Notes: a model not told the origin generated them from the letters alone. Positions 32,800 through 43,729 are shown, numbered from the stretch's first letter. The stretch: DNA of 55,490 nucleotides from Paracoccaceae bacterium (GCA_020832445.1 JAFIEO010000086.1:1-55490), one strand, 5' to 3'. Numbers and translations are program-made.

Positions 32800-35226
32800 T
32801 TATGCACGCAATGTGCCGCCTGTGGCTTTTTGCACCTTCTCGACAATCTTGCGGCTGACCTGTTCAATCTCGTCCTCGGTCAGGGTCTTGTCGCTGGGCT
32901 GCATGCGCACCGTAATCGCCAGCGATTTCAGGCCCGCGCCCAGTTGCGCGTCGGCCTTTGGGCCGGTGAATTCGTCAAACACCTGCACGCCCGCAATCAG
33001 GGCCTTGTCCGCCCCGAGTGCGGCATTGACCACATTCAGCGCCTCGACATCTGCGGCCACGACAAAGGCAAAATCGCGGTCAACCGGCTGCAAGGTGCTG
33101 ATATTCAGCGCCTGACGCGATGTTTTGCGCGCTTTGGCCTTGGGCAAAGGCGGGTTTTCGACCAGAACGGTGAACCCCACGACTGGCCCCTTGATGTCAA
33201 ACGCCTTGATCACGCGGGGGTGCAATTCGCCAAACACCGCAAGCGGCAATTTCGGCCCAAGCGAGATGACACCCGCACGACCGGGGTGGAACCAGTCCGG
33301 CAGTTTGCGGTGTATCTGGAATTTCAACGGTGCACCAATGGCCGACAGCACCGCTTCGGCATCGGCCTTGGCGTCATACAGGTCCACCGCGCGGCGGGTG
33401 CCGAACGGATCACGCGGCGCGGTCGCACCGACCAGAATGCCCGCAGCCTGAATATGCTGCTCGCCCGGTTCGCCCCCCGAAAAGGCAGGCCCCACTTCAA
33501 ACAAGGCCAGATCCTGCGCGCCGCGCGCCTGATTGCGGCTGGCGGCCAGCAACAGACCGGGCAGCAGGTCAGGGCGCATATGCGTCATTTCTGATGAAAT
33601 CGGGTTTTCAAGGCGCACATCATCGCCCCCGCCGCCAAACAGGGCAGCGGCTGTACCATCGATGAAACTGTAGGTCACACATTCATTATACCCCAACCCC
33701 GCCAGCATGCGCCGTGCAGCGCGTTCGCGTGTCTGCAACGGCGTCAGAATGGGGCGCGGCACGCCCGACTGCATGCGCGGCAAGGGCTTGCCTTGCAGCT
33801 TGGTCAAGGACGCGATGCGGGCGATTTCTTCGACCAGATCGGCCTCGCCATGAATGTCGGGGCGCCAGCTTGGAACAAACGCCTGATCCCCCTCCAGCCG
33901 GAAGCCCAGCGCGGTCAGTGTTGCGCGCTGGACATCCTCGGGGATGTCCATGCCGACCAGTGACCCCACGCGCGCCGCATCAAAGCGGTAGGCACGGTTT
34001 GTGTCGGGCACATCGCCATCGACCGCCAGTTCGGACGGGGTGCCGCCGCACAGGTCCAGCACCATTTTCGTGGCCAGTTCCAGCCCGTCCAGCGTAAAGG
34101 CAGGATCAACCCCGCGTTCAAACCTGTAGCGCGCATCCGAATTGATTTTCAGCGCGCGGCCCGTTGCCGCAATGGTGATGGGCGTCCAATAGGCCGATTC
34201 CACAAACACATTAACTGTGTCTTCGGTGCAGCCGGAATGTTCCCCCCCCATGATGCCTGCAATGCTTTCAACGCCCTGATCATCCGATATCAGCATCTGG
34301 CCTGCCGCAAGTTTGTAGGTCTTCTCATCCAGCGCCAGCATTTCTTCATCCCCGGTGGCGGGATGAATGCGCAGGCCGCCTTGCACCTTGTCCGCATCGA
34401 ACACATGCAAGGGACGGTTCAGGTCGAAAGTGAAGAAATTGGTAATATCCACCAGCGCAGAGATGGGGCGCAGGCCAATCGCGCGTAGCCGCTTTTGCAG
34501 CCAGGCGGGCGATGGGCCATTGCGGACCCCGCGGATGACGCGACCGGCAAACAGCGGGCAGCCTTTTTCCTTCAGCTCTGGTGCGATGGTCACGCTGACG
34601 GGGCTGGGAAACTGCCCTTTCACTGGCGCAATGGCCAGTGGTTTCAGCGTGCCCAGACCACGCGCCGCCAGATCACGCGCGATACCGCGCACGCCCAGCG
34701 CATCGGGGCGGTTGGGGGTGATTGCAATGTCGATCACGGGATCATTCAGACCCGCATAATCAATGTAGCGCTGACCAAGGGGCGCATCATCGGGCAAATC
34801 AATAATGCCGTCATGTTCGTCAGACAGCATCAGTTCGCGTTCGGAACACAGCATGCCATTGCTGGCCTGCCCCCGGATGACACCGGGCTTCAGGTCAACG
34901 CCTGTGCCGGGAACATGGGTGCCAACGGGCGCGAACACACCGCGCATGCCGGTGCGGGCATTGGGCGCGCCGCACACAACCTGCACTTCCTGCGATGGAC
35001 CATCCGGCCCGTCGGGCCATGTTTCCACACGGCACAAACGCAGCCTGTCCGCATCGGGGTGCGGCGCCGCTTCGATCACACGCGCGATGCGAAATGCGCC
35101 AAGCGTTGCGGCGGGGTCGGATACGTCTTCGACTTCCAGCCCCAGATCCGTCAGCGCATCGGTGATCTGATCCAGCGTGGCATCAGTTTCCAGATGGTCC
35201 GCCAGCCATGACAACGTGAATTTCAT
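32800..35226 (-). CDS. pheT: Phenylalanine-tRNA ligase beta subunit
   Basis: PheT pairs with PheS to charge tRNA-Phe. The 808-residue length is typical. Domains in order are the tRNA-binding EMAP-like domain (about 40-150, with VVCGAPNARTGMRGVFAPVGT), the B3/4 editing domain (about 215-385, RVIRGVRNGPSPAWLQKRL), B5 (about 405-480), a pseudo-catalytic core (about 490-690) and a C-terminal anticodon-binding FDX-ACB domain (about 715-808, DRDFAFVVAADVEALNVVN). The partner pheS is not in the window; the preceding gene is trcR, 51 bases upstream. It is convergent with the transport operon. Confidence 0.96.
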   Translation of the reverse strand: MKFTLSWLADHLETDATLDQITDALTDLGLEVEDVSDPAATLGAFRIARVIEAAPHPDADRLRLCRVETWPDGPDGPSQEVQVVCGAPNARTGMRGVFAPVGTHVPGTGVDLKPGVIRGQASNGMLCSERELMLSDEHDGIIDLPDDAPLGQRYIDYAGLNDPVIDIAITPNRPDALGVRGIARDLAARGLGTLKPLAIAPVKGQFPSPVSVTIAPELKEKGCPLFAGRVIRGVRNGPSPAWLQKRLRAIGLRPISALVDITNFFTFDLNRPLHVFDADKVQGGLRIHPATGDEEMLALDEKTYKLAAGQMLISDDQGVESIAGIMGGEHSGCTEDTVNVFVESAYWTPITIAATGRALKINSDARYRFERGVDPAFTLDGLELATKMVLDLCGGTPSELAVDGDVPDTNRAYRFDAARVGSLVGMDIPEDVQRATLTALGFRLEGDQAFVPSWRPDIHGEADLVEEIARIASLTKLQGKPLPRMQSGVPRPILTPLQTRERAARRMLAGLGYNECVTYSFIDGTAAALFGGGGDDVRLENPISSEMTHMRPDLLPGLLLAASRNQARGAQDLALFEVGPAFSGGEPGEQHIQAAGILVGATAPRDPFGTRRAVDLYDAKADAEAVLSAIGAPLKFQIHRKLPDWFHPGRAGVISLGPKLPLAVFGELHPRVIKAFDIKGPVVGFTVLVENPPLPKAKARKTSRQALNISTLQPVDRDFAFVVAADVEALNVVNAALGADKALIAGVQVFDEFTGPKADAQLGAGLKSLAITVRMQPSDKTLTEDEIEQVSRKIVEKVQKATGGTLRA

Positions 35227-35277
35227 GAGTGTTTCCCAATTTTGCGTCCCACGAGGGCAGAGTAGTGCCTTAAGCTA

Positions 35278-36072
35278 TCAGCGATCCCGCGGATCGGTGC
35301 TGTCACCGTTTGCATCATCTTCATCATCTGCGTCATCTTCATCATCGGGCAGGTTAAAGAAACTTTCGGCATCGCTGTAATCAGCGGGGCGCGACGATTC
35401 TTCTTCTTCCGATTTCAGATCGCTCATGGTGAAATTTTCCAGACCGGCAATGCCTGCGGGCATTTTGGGTTCGGGGTCCATATCAAGCGACTGTTCGGTC
35501 GAGACCAGTTTGCGGCGCTCATCATCAGACATGATGCCACCTTCGGCGGCGCGTTTGGCCGCAGATTTCTGAACTTCCTTGTCCAGTTCGGATTGACGAC
35601 ACAGGCCCAGTGCAACCGGATCGATGGGTTGCAGGTTGCTTATGTTCCAATGCGTGCGTTCACGAATGGCCTGAATCGTGCTGTTGGTGGTCCCCACCAG
35701 TCGCCGGATCTGGGCATCTGCCAGTTCAGGGTGAAACTTGACCAGCCACAGGATCGATGCTGGACGATCCTGCCGTTTGGACAGCGGGGTATAACGCGGC
35801 CCGCGGCGTTTTTCTTCACCTTCGGCGGCAGGGTTGTATTTCAGCTTCAGTTTGTAGCGGGTGTCGTTTTCACCACGATCGATTTCAATCTGGTCAAGCT
35901 GGTTATTGGCAACAGGGTCAAAGCCCTTGACGCCACCTGCGACATCACCATCGGCAATGCCCTGCACTTCAAGTTCATGCAGACCACAGAAATCTGCGAT
36001 CTGTTTGAAGCTTAGGGTCGTATGGTCCACCAGCCAGACGGCGGTTGCCTTGGGCATCAGCGGTTTCGACAT
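35278..36072 (-). CDS. trcR: Cell-cycle transcriptional regulator TrcR family (DUF1013)
   Basis: This 264-residue protein starts MSKPLMPKATAVWLVDHTTLSFKQIADFCGLH. It continues with the DUF1013 conserved regions RRGPRYTPLSKRQDRPASILWLVKFHPELADAQIRRLVGTT (described by extent, about 85-125) and a helix-turn-helix-like TIQAIRERTHWN. The C-terminus is highly acidic (DDEDDADDEDDANGD), which is common in alphaproteobacterial members. I start it at ATG 36072, since AGGAG lies ten bases before it. The family is linked to control of gene expression in the cell cycle. It lies just upstream of pheT and may share its transcript. Confidence 0.85.
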   Translation of the reverse strand: MSKPLMPKATAVWLVDHTTLSFKQIADFCGLHELEVQGIADGDVAGGVKGFDPVANNQLDQIEIDRGENDTRYKLKLKYNPAAEGEEKRRGPRYTPLSKRQDRPASILWLVKFHPELADAQIRRLVGTTNSTIQAIRERTHWNISNLQPIDPVALGLCRQSELDKEVQKSAAKRAAEGGIMSDDERRKLVSTEQSLDMDPEPKMPAGIAGLENFTMSDLKSEEEESSRPADYSDAESFFNLPDDEDDADDEDDANGDSTDPRDR

Positions 36073-36217
36073 GACATGCACTCCTGTCATTTGGCGCATC
36101 CGTCATGCGCACATAAATTCTTCCCGCCGGAGAATCGGCTGCAGGGCGAACCTGCTTATCCTCGATTTCGGGGAATGGCTGGGTTATAGCGACACTTGGC
36201 TGCAAGGGAAAGTGAAA

Positions 36218-36865
36218 ATGCGGGCTGTGTTCGGGGTCGTAATGCTGGGGCTGGTGCTGGCGGTCTATGCCATGCTGTCCCGTCCGCCTGTGGCTGATGC
36301 GGATGACGGATATTTTATTCTGGCGGTCAGCTGGACACCCAGCTGGTGCGCGCGCGAAGGGGACGCGCGCGATGATGACAGATGCGCGCGCGGATCGGGC
36401 GCGGGGTGGCTTGTTCATGGTCTGTGGCCGCAAAACCCCGATGGCACATGGCCCGAATTCTGCGACACAGCGCACGCCGCGCCCAGCCGCGCGCAGACTG
36501 CGGGCATGGTCGACATTATGGGGTCATCGGGCCTTGCATGGCACCAATGGCGCAAACATGGCACATGCAGCGGGCTGAATGCTGATGCGTATTTCGACGC
36601 CACGCGACGCGCATTCAACAGGTTTCAGTTCCCCCGGCAGGCAGCACAGGCAGACCAGCGCGTCCAATCTGCCGATCTGATAGGCACGCTGCAACAGGCC
36701 AACCCATCCCTGCAAGATGACATGATGTTCGCGACCTGCCATTCGGGCAACTTGCAGGAGTTGCGTATCTGCCTGACCCGCGATCTGGGGCCAAGCCGCT
36801 GTGACGCGCGCACATTGCAACGGGCTTGCCGTACTGCAACACTGACCCTGCCCGCCATCCGCTAG
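36218..36865 (+). CDS. RNase T2-family secreted ribonuclease
   Basis: RNase T2 enzymes cut single-stranded RNA in the periplasm or outside the cell. The 215-residue protein has an N-terminal signal or anchor helix (about 3-21) and both active-site segments: CAS I (WLVHGLWPQ, His67) and CAS II (WHQWRKHGTCSG, His109, Lys113, His114). Cysteines at WCAREGDARDDDRCARG and later positions could form disulphides. In the classic CAS II segment a Glu precedes Trp, but here it is Gln110, which could lower the cleavage rate. A ribosome site (AGGGAA) lies seven bases before ATG 36218. Confidence 0.88.
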   Translation: MRAVFGVVMLGLVLAVYAMLSRPPVADADDGYFILAVSWTPSWCAREGDARDDDRCARGSGAGWLVHGLWPQNPDGTWPEFCDTAHAAPSRAQTAGMVDIMGSSGLAWHQWRKHGTCSGLNADAYFDATRRAFNRFQFPRQAAQADQRVQSADLIGTLQQANPSLQDDMMFATCHSGNLQELRICLTRDLGPSRCDARTLQRACRTATLTLPAIR

Positions 36866-36886
36866 GGGCGCGCACGCCAGAGGGGG

Positions 36887-39079
36887 TCAGTTGACAAGCC
36901 GTGACAGGGCCAAAACCAGATCTTCGCGTCTGAGCGGTTTTGTCAGGCAGTCATCAAAACCTGCGGCGCGGTAAGCCGCCACCTGATGGGACATTGCATT
37001 CGCGGTGAATGCCAGCGCGGGCGTGCGGGGCAGGCCCAGCAAGCTTTCTTCGGTGCGGATGGCATTCAATAGTGTGACACCATCCATACCCGGCATGGAA
37101 ATATCCAGAACCAGAACATCAAACTTGCCCTGTTTGTAAATTTCCAGCGCCGACAGACCGTCATCTGCCATTGTGGCTTGCGCACCGATCTGGCCCAGCA
37201 TGATGCCAAGGATCATCTGGTTTGTGCGGTTGTCATCTGCAACAAGAATTGACAGGGGCGGCAGGGTGATTTTTTCAATTCCTTCCCCGTCTTTGGGGGG
37301 CTGGGGTTTTCCGGTCGCATCTTCTGCGGCGTAAACGGGCAGTGGCAGTTTGATGGTAATTCTGGTGCCCTGCCCTTCTGTGCTGTCCAACTCGATTGTG
37401 CCATCCATCATCTCGACCAGACGTTTGACGATGGACATGCCCAGACCTGTGCCCCCGAACCGCCGCGAGATAGAACTGTCGGCCTGCGAAAACGGCGCGA
37501 AAACGCGCTCCAATTGCGCGGGTGTCATGCCGATGCCGCTGTCCTCGACGCAGATCTGTATCATCCCGCAATCAAGGGACGACAGCCATACATTGACATA
37601 GCCCTGCTGCGTGAACTTTACCGCATTGCTGATCAGGTTATGCAAAATCTGCGTCAGGCGCTGCGGGTCCCCAAGGCGTGGCGCATCAATCGGGTCTTCG
37701 ATGCGAACACTGAAGGACAATCCCTTTTCCGCAGCACGCAGGGTGTGCACTTCTTCGGTACGACGCGCCAGATCCGACAACAGAAAAGGGACGGCCTCCA
37801 GCTCCAGTGCGTCGGCTTCGATCTTGCTCATATCCAGAAGGTCGTTGATGATGCCCATCAGCAATGTGCCGGAATTGCGCAGCACATTGATCATTTGCAG
37901 GCTGGTCTTGTCCTCAATGGTTTCTGCCAGAATATCGGAAATACCCAAGATGCCGTTCAGCGGGGTTCGTATTTCATGGCTCATCTTCGCCAGAAAGTTC
38001 GATTTCGCCACATTTGCGCGCCGCGCGTCATCCAGCGCCACAGCGCGCGCCTGTTCTGCGGTGACAAGGGCTGTCACATCCGTGACCGCATAGACAACGC
38101 GTGCATCTTGCCCGTCCGCAGCCGCAATGGGTGCTGCGTTGAACGATGAATACCGCAGCCCGCCATTGCAATGCAGCGCAACACGATGGTTCTGAACCAT
38201 GCGCCCTGTTTTCTGGACAATTACAAAGGGTTCATCTTCTTCCTTGATGGGGTTGCCATCAATATCGGTCATTTCCCATTTCGAGCTGTTATACATCTCG
38301 CCCATCATGAAGTCGCGGGACACACCCAGAACGGATTCTGCGGCGTCATTGGCGTAAATGATGCGCCCTTCGCTGGACAGAACGACAAAACCCGTGGCGC
38401 TGGTGCTGACAATTCCCTGAAGGAAGGCGCGTTCGCGGGCCAGTTCTTCCTGGGCTGCGCGAACGGCCAGAACCGAATCACGGCGCAACAGAACGGATGT
38501 CACCACATCGGCAAATGACCGCAGCAGGTAAATCTCGCTTGGGGAAAAGAACCCGACACCCGACACACTGTCGAACCCGACCACACCGAACAATTCGCCA
38601 TCGGGCACCATCGGCACCAACAGCATGGAACGGATTCCCTGCGCATCCAGAAACTGCCGCGTATCAGATGTTTCGGGGTAATCCCGCACATCCGAGATAT
38701 TCGCCGCCTCCCCCTTGTCCAGCAGGTCGCGCACAGGGTGGAATTCCTGCATCGAAATGCCCTGCAGGGCTTCTTTCATGGGGTCGACCCCTGCGGCACA
38801 CCATTCATGTGTATTGTCGGCAGTGTCTTCGTGGCGCACGAATACATAGGCACGGTCGCGCCCTGTAAAGGTGCCAATCTTGGCCAGCGCATCATCAATC
38901 GCGTGGTCAATTTCGTCGATATTGGTGCTAAGCAGGCGGTTTATCAATTCCACCACCAGGCCCTGAATGTCGGTCAGGCGCGCTTCATTATTGTTGGATT
39001 TGCTGTCGCCGGTCATTTCGTCCTGTTTCGCGCCGAGCCCAGGCCATCTTGCCTGTTCTACATTAACAAACTCTTTCAT
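36887..39079 (-). CDS. Hybrid sensor histidine kinase/response regulator (GAF-PAS-HisKA-HATPase-REC)
   Basis: The 730-residue protein is cytoplasmic with no membrane helix. Domains are a GAF domain (about 55-200), PAS (about 215-330, GFVVLSSEGRIIYANDAAESVLG), HisKA with His368 (KMSHEIRTPLNGILG), HATPase with N box (LHNLISNAVKFTQQG) and G box (GGTGLGMSIVKRLVEMM), and a receiver domain with Asp659 (DVLVLDISMPGMDG). The GAF domain could bind a small ligand or haem. No output regulator gene lies next to it, so it probably signals through a separate phosphotransferase. ATG 39079 is the start in frame with the GAF region; ATG 39013 (MTGDSKSNNN) is an alternative. Confidence 0.9.
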   Translation of the reverse strand: MKEFVNVEQARWPGLGAKQDEMTGDSKSNNNEARLTDIQGLVVELINRLLSTNIDEIDHAIDDALAKIGTFTGRDRAYVFVRHEDTADNTHEWCAAGVDPMKEALQGISMQEFHPVRDLLDKGEAANISDVRDYPETSDTRQFLDAQGIRSMLLVPMVPDGELFGVVGFDSVSGVGFFSPSEIYLLRSFADVVTSVLLRRDSVLAVRAAQEELARERAFLQGIVSTSATGFVVLSSEGRIIYANDAAESVLGVSRDFMMGEMYNSSKWEMTDIDGNPIKEEDEPFVIVQKTGRMVQNHRVALHCNGGLRYSSFNAAPIAAADGQDARVVYAVTDVTALVTAEQARAVALDDARRANVAKSNFLAKMSHEIRTPLNGILGISDILAETIEDKTSLQMINVLRNSGTLLMGIINDLLDMSKIEADALELEAVPFLLSDLARRTEEVHTLRAAEKGLSFSVRIEDPIDAPRLGDPQRLTQILHNLISNAVKFTQQGYVNVWLSSLDCGMIQICVEDSGIGMTPAQLERVFAPFSQADSSISRRFGGTGLGMSIVKRLVEMMDGTIELDSTEGQGTRITIKLPLPVYAAEDATGKPQPPKDGEGIEKITLPPLSILVADDNRTNQMILGIMLGQIGAQATMADDGLSALEIYKQGKFDVLVLDISMPGMDGVTLLNAIRTEESLLGLPRTPALAFTANAMSHQVAAYRAAGFDDCLTKPLRREDLVLALSRLVN

Positions 39080-39312
39080 CTACGCACCAACACAATGCAT
39101 TTAAGTATAATCGTCTTAAACATAATCTGGCCTTTTGCATACCACACTGATTTTTTGATTTAAATCCCACAGTACAAACCTGCGTTGGGAACAACGCTGA
39201 TCAGGTGCGAACAGGGGTTGCGCCGCCGCATGCCTTGGATATAACGCGCGCAATTTACACGGTGCAATAATGCGCTGTGTTATTTGCTGCGCGCGCCATT
39301 CAGGGGTCCATC
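39080..39312. other. Divergent promoter region between the hybrid kinase and carB
   Basis: This 233-base gap must hold the promoters of both genes. It contains an AT-rich segment (about 39095-39165). I see no clear structured leader for carB, only an AGGGG about six bases before its ATG. Confidence 0.4.
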
Positions 39313-42300
39313 ATGCCGAAAAGAACCGATATCAAATCCATCATGATCATTGGTGCGGGGCCTATCGTCATCGGACAGGCCTGTGAATTTGACTATTCAG
39401 GTGCACAAGCCTGCAAGGCCCTGCGCGAAGAAGGGTATCGGGTGATTCTGGTCAACTCCAACCCGGCGACGATCATGACCGACCCCGGCCTGGCCGATGC
39501 AACATATATCGAACCGATTACCCCCGAAATTGTTGCCAAGATCATCGAAAAGGAACGCCCCGACGCGCTGTTGCCCACAATGGGCGGGCAGACCGGCCTG
39601 AACACGTCGCTGGCGCTGGCAGATATGGGCGTTCTGGAAAAATTCGGCGTTGAAATGATCGGCGCCAAGCGTGAAGCCATTGAAATGGCCGAAGACCGCA
39701 AGCTGTTTCGCGAAGCCATGGACCGGCTGGGCATTGAAAACCCGCGCGCGACCATCGTTGCCGCACCCAAGCTGCCCAACGGGAAATATGACATCAATGC
39801 AGGCGTTGCCGAAGCCATGGCCGCCATTGAATATGTCGGCCTGCCCGCGATTATCCGCCCCGCCTTCACGCTTGGCGGCACTGGCGGCGGTGTGGCCTAT
39901 AACCGCGATGATTACGAACGCATCTGCCGGTCCGGCCTTGATGCATCGCCCATGGCGCAGATTCTGGTCGATGAATCCCTTCTGGGCTGGAAAGAATTCG
40001 AAATGGAAGTCGTGCGCGACCGCGCGGACAACGCCATAATCGTATGTTCCATTGAAAATGTGGACCCGATGGGCGTGCATACGGGCGATTCAATCACCGT
40101 CGCCCCCGCGCTGACGCTGACTGACAAGGAATACCAGATCATGCGCAACGGCTCTATCGCGGTGCTGCGCGAAATCGGGGTCGAAACCGGCGGGTCGAAC
40201 GTTCAATGGGCGATCAACCCCGAAGACGGGCGCATGGTGGTGATCGAAATGAACCCCCGCGTGTCGCGGTCATCCGCGCTGGCATCCAAGGCCACAGGCT
40301 TTCCCATCGCCAAGATCGCGGCCAAGCTGGCAGTGGGCTACACACTGGACGAGCTGGACAACGACATCACAAAAGTGACACCTGCATCGTTTGAACCGAC
40401 CATAGATTATGTGGTCACCAAGATCCCAAGGTTCGCTTTTGAAAAGTTCCCCGGCTCCAAGGCAGAGTTGACCACCGCCATGAAATCAGTGGGCGAGGCG
40501 ATGGCGATTGGCCGCACCTTCCACGAATCCATGCAAAAGGCGCTGGCCAGCATGGAAACCGGACTAAGCGGGTTTGACGAAATCGCCATTCCCGGCGCGC
40601 CCGACAAAGCATCCGTCATCAAGGCCATTTCCGCACAGACCCCCGACCGCATCCGGCTGATCGCACAGGCCATGCGCGAAGGGTTATCAGATGACGAAAT
40701 TCAGGCAGCCACATCGTTTGATCCTTGGTTTCTGGCCCGTATCCGCGAAATCATGGATGCCGAAGCACAAATACGCGCCAGTGGCCTGCCCGTCACCGCC
40801 GAAGGCTTGCGCGATCTGAAGATGATGGGTTTCACCGATGCGCGCCTTGCAACGCTGACCGGCCGGGACGAGGCGCAAGTGCGCCGCGCGCGCCGCAATC
40901 TGGGCGTGACAGCAGTGTTCAAACGCATCGACACCTGCGCCGCCGAATTCGAGGCCCAGACCCCGTATATGTATTCGACCTATGAAACCCCTGTGATGGG
41001 TGACGTGGAATGCGAAGCGCGCCCGTCTGACCGTAAGAAGGTGGTTATTCTGGGGGGTGGTCCCAACCGGATCGGGCAAGGGATCGAATTCGATTACTGC
41101 TGCTGCCATGCCTGTTTCGCGCTAACGGATGTTGGCTATGAAACCATCATGATCAACTGCAACCCCGAAACAGTGTCGACCGATTATGACACATCGGACC
41201 GGCTGTATTTTGAACCGCTGACACTGGAGCATGTGCTGGAAATCCTGCGGGTAGAGCAGGAAAACGGCACGCTGCACGGTGTGATCGTCCAGTTTGGCGG
41301 GCAGACCCCGCTGAAGCTGGCCAATGCGCTGCAAGAAGAAGGGATTCCCATCCTTGGCACCAGCCCCGACGCCATTGATCTGGCCGAGGATCGCGAGCGT
41401 TTTCAGGCGCTTCTGAACAAGCTGGGGCTGAAACAGCCGGTCAACGGCATTGCATCCAGTCGCGATCAGGCATTTGAGATTGCGCAGAAGGTGGGCTACC
41501 CGCTGGTGATCCGCCCGTCCTATGTTCTGGGCGGGCGCGCCATGGAAATCGTGCGCGACGATGCGCATCTGGAACGCTACATCCGTGATGCGGTGCAGGT
41601 GTCGGGCAAGAACCCCGTTTTGCTGGACAGCTATCTTATTGGCGCGGTCGAGGTGGATGTGGACGCGCTGTGCGACGGTCAGGCCGTGCATGTTGCGGGC
41701 ATCATGCAGCATATCGAGGAAGCGGGCGTGCATTCCGGCGACAGCGCCTGTTCGCTTCCCCCTTATTCCTTGTCGCAGGACATCATCGCTGAATTGCACA
41801 AACAGACCGAAGCGATGGCGCGCGGGCTGAATGTCGTGGGCCTGATGAATGTGCAATTCGCCATCAAGGACGATGTGATCTATGTGCTGGAAGTGAACCC
41901 GCGCGCCAGCCGCACAGTTCCCTTCGTCGCCAAATCCACCGACAGCGCAATCGCATCGATTGCCGCGCGCCTTATGGCGGGGGAACCGTTGTCGAACTTT
42001 CCGCTGCGCGCGCCGCTGGATGGCGATGTCAAACCCACAGAACCGCTGCCCATGGGGGACCCCCTGACACTGGCAGACCCGCAGACGCCATGGTTTTCGG
42101 TCAAGGAAGCGGTGCTGCCCTTCGCCCGTTTTCCGGGCGTCGATACCCTGCTTGGCCCTGAAATGCGTTCAACCGGCGAGGTGATGGGCTGGGCACGCAA
42201 TTTTGCCCGCGCCTTCTACAAGGCGCAGCTGGGCGCTGGCGTGACATTGCCCGAAAGCGGCAAGGTCTTTGTGTCGATCAAGGATTACGACAAGGGGCCA

Positions 42301-42645
42301 ATGATACTGGAAACCGCGCAATCGCTGATTGAACTGGGTTTCCAGATTGTTGCAACACGCGGCACCGCCGACTGGTTGCGCGAACACGGTGTTACCTGTG
42401 ACATTGTCAACAAAGTCTATGAAGGGCGGCCCAATATCGTTGATCTGCTGAAAAGTGGCGAAATCGTCATGCTGCTGAACACCACCGAGGGCGCGCAAGC
42501 AGTCGAGGACAGCCGCGAAATCCGGTCTGTGGCGCTTTATAACAAGATCCCGTATTTCACGACAGCAGCCGGCAGCCATGCAGCCGTTCTGGCCATCAGG
42601 GCGCGTGAAGAAGGCGAAATTGGTGTGCGCGCGCTACAGCACTGA
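39313..42645 (+). CDS. carB: Carbamoyl-phosphate synthase large subunit
   Basis: CarB makes carbamoyl phosphate from bicarbonate, ammonia (from CarA) and two ATP, for arginine and pyrimidine synthesis. The 1110-residue length is typical of alphaproteobacteria. Two ATP-grasp halves are visible: the first starts [22 protein letters not shown], and the second starts [21 protein letters not shown] at about residue 575. The C-terminal MGS-like allosteric domain begins at about residue 975 ([14 protein letters not shown]) and ends [22 protein letters not shown] use ATG 39313 (MPKRTDIKS). carA is not in this window. Confidence 0.97.
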   Translation: MPKRTDIKSIMIIGAGPIVIGQACEFDYSGAQACKALREEGYRVILVNSNPATIMTDPGLADATYIEPITPEIVAKIIEKERPDALLPTMGGQTGLNTSLALADMGVLEKFGVEMIGAKREAIEMAEDRKLFREAMDRLGIENPRATIVAAPKLPNGKYDINAGVAEAMAAIEYVGLPAIIRPAFTLGGTGGGVAYNRDDYERICRSGLDASPMAQILVDESLLGWKEFEMEVVRDRADNAIIVCSIENVDPMGVHTGDSITVAPALTLTDKEYQIMRNGSIAVLREIGVETGGSNVQWAINPEDGRMVVIEMNPRVSRSSALASKATGFPIAKIAAKLAVGYTLDELDNDITKVTPASFEPTIDYVVTKIPRFAFEKFPGSKAELTTAMKSVGEAMAIGRTFHESMQKALASMETGLSGFDEIAIPGAPDKASVIKAISAQTPDRIRLIAQAMREGLSDDEIQAATSFDPWFLARIREIMDAEAQIRASGLPVTAEGLRDLKMMGFTDARLATLTGRDEAQVRRARRNLGVTAVFKRIDTCAAEFEAQTPYMYSTYETPVMGDVECEARPSDRKKVVILGGGPNRIGQGIEFDYCCCHACFALTDVGYETIMINCNPETVSTDYDTSDRLYFEPLTLEHVLEILRVEQENGTLHGVIVQFGGQTPLKLANALQEEGIPILGTSPDAIDLAEDRERFQALLNKLGLKQPVNGIASSRDQAFEIAQKVGYPLVIRPSYVLGGRAMEIVRDDAHLERYIRDAVQVSGKNPVLLDSYLIGAVEVDVDALCDGQAVHVAGIMQHIEEAGVHSGDSACSLPPYSLSQDIIAELHKQTEAMARGLNVVGLMNVQFAIKDDVIYVLEVNPRASRTVPFVAKSTDSAIASIAARLMAGEPLSNFPLRAPLDGDVKPTEPLPMGDPLTLADPQTPWFSVKEAVLPFARFPGVDTLLGPEMRSTGEVMGWARNFARAFYKAQLGAGVTLPESGKVFVSIKDYDKGPMILETAQSLIELGFQIVATRGTADWLREHGVTCDIVNKVYEGRPNIVDLLKSGEIVMLLNTTEGAQAVEDSREIRSVALYNKIPYFTTAAGSHAAVLAIRAREEGEIGVRALQH

Positions 42646-42656
42646 CATCAGGCATT

Positions 42657-42679
42657 GGGGGGCGTGCTGTCTGCCCCCC
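42657..42679 (+). terminator. Possible terminator hairpin after carB
   Basis: A GGGGGGC stem (42657-42663) pairs with GCCCCCC (42673-42679) around a nine-base loop twelve bases after the carB stop. No T run follows, so termination would be weak or Rho-assisted. Confidence 0.45.
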
Positions 42680-42872
42680 CTAACGCCCTACACGGCCTTG
42701 CATTTCGTAAAATCGCGCATCTTTAATCAAAATATAGCCACAGTTCTGGTGTGAACTGCACGCTGGTCAACACTGGCGCAATATATCCTTTTGGGGCGTG
42801 CGTCGGGGCGGGGACGGATGCATTATCTGGATGGTCGGGCCTGCGCGCCGAACCCACAGAGACGGGAAACGC

Positions 42873-43637
42873 ATGATATTTGCGATAGGTCAGGAAAAAA
42901 TCCACGTCACAGGCGACACGCGCGCGGAATTTCTGGCGCGCTTTGGCCAGATGCTGCGCAACCGGTCCGGCGTGGCGGTGGCGACCATTAATCTGGACCA
43001 CCTTGTGAAACTTCACGAAGACGCGCAATTCCGCGCGGCCTATGGCGCGCATGATATCATCGTGGCGGACGGCAACCCCATTGTGTGGCTGTCCCGCCTT
43101 GCCGGTCGCCCCGTGACGCTTATGCCGGGCTCAGACCTGATAGAGCCGGTTTGCGCGTTGGCTGCTGATCTTGGGGTTGCGGTTGCCTTTATCGGGTCCA
43201 CGCAATCTGTGCTGGACAAGGCCACTGAAAATTTGAAATCACGCCACCCGAATTTGACGATTGCGGCCAGACTGGCCCCGCCCATGGGGTTTGACCCCGA
43301 CAGTGCGCAGGCCATACAGGTGCTTCAGCAGGCGCAGGACAGTGGCGCGCAACTGTGCCTGTTGGCTTTGGGTGCGCCCAAACAGGAACGTCTTGCGCAG
43401 GTCGGGCGCAGGGTTTGCCCGCAAATGGGCTTTTTGTCGATCGGTGCGGGATTGGATTTTCTGGCAGGTGCGCAGATGCGCGCGCCATATATTGTGCGCC
43501 TGTTCGCCATGGAATGGCTGTGGCGCATGCTGGGCAACCCAAGGCGACTGGCAGGGCGATATCTGAAATGTGCAATCATTCTGCCCCGCCATGCCCTGAA
43601 TGCGCTGCGTATACGGCGCGCGGGTGGCAAAACGTAA
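42873..43637 (+). CDS. WecG/TagA/CpsF-family glycosyltransferase
   Basis: WecG/TagA enzymes transfer an N-acetylated sugar (such as ManNAc or ManNAcA) to a lipid-linked acceptor. The 254-residue protein has the GT26 pattern: VATINLDHLVKLHEDAQFRAAY, the catalytic-site stretch IIVADGNPIVWLSRLAGRP, FIGSTQSVLDKATENLK, LCLLALGAPKQERLAQVGR and a C-terminal basic membrane-binding region APYIVRLFAMEWLWRMLGNPRRL. I start it at ATG 42873 with GGGAAA upstream. It begins a small glycan cluster with an SGNH-like gene and a GT2 gene. Confidence 0.88.
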   Translation: MIFAIGQEKIHVTGDTRAEFLARFGQMLRNRSGVAVATINLDHLVKLHEDAQFRAAYGAHDIIVADGNPIVWLSRLAGRPVTLMPGSDLIEPVCALAADLGVAVAFIGSTQSVLDKATENLKSRHPNLTIAARLAPPMGFDPDSAQAIQVLQQAQDSGAQLCLLALGAPKQERLAQVGRRVCPQMGFLSIGAGLDFLAGAQMRAPYIVRLFAMEWLWRMLGNPRRLAGRYLKCAIILPRHALNALRIRRAGGKT

Positions 43638-43729
43638 ACCGTAACCCTGCGTGATCTTGCCAAGCCCCGCATGATACGTGCATCATGTGCTGGCATTTCA
43701 CCAACCGATGAGAGAAGCAAAACAGTCCA

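Noticed and set aside
43670-43687. CATGAT/ATCATG inverted repeat before the SGNH-like gene
   Set aside because: Six-base arms only, with no recognisable regulator nearby; could be chance.
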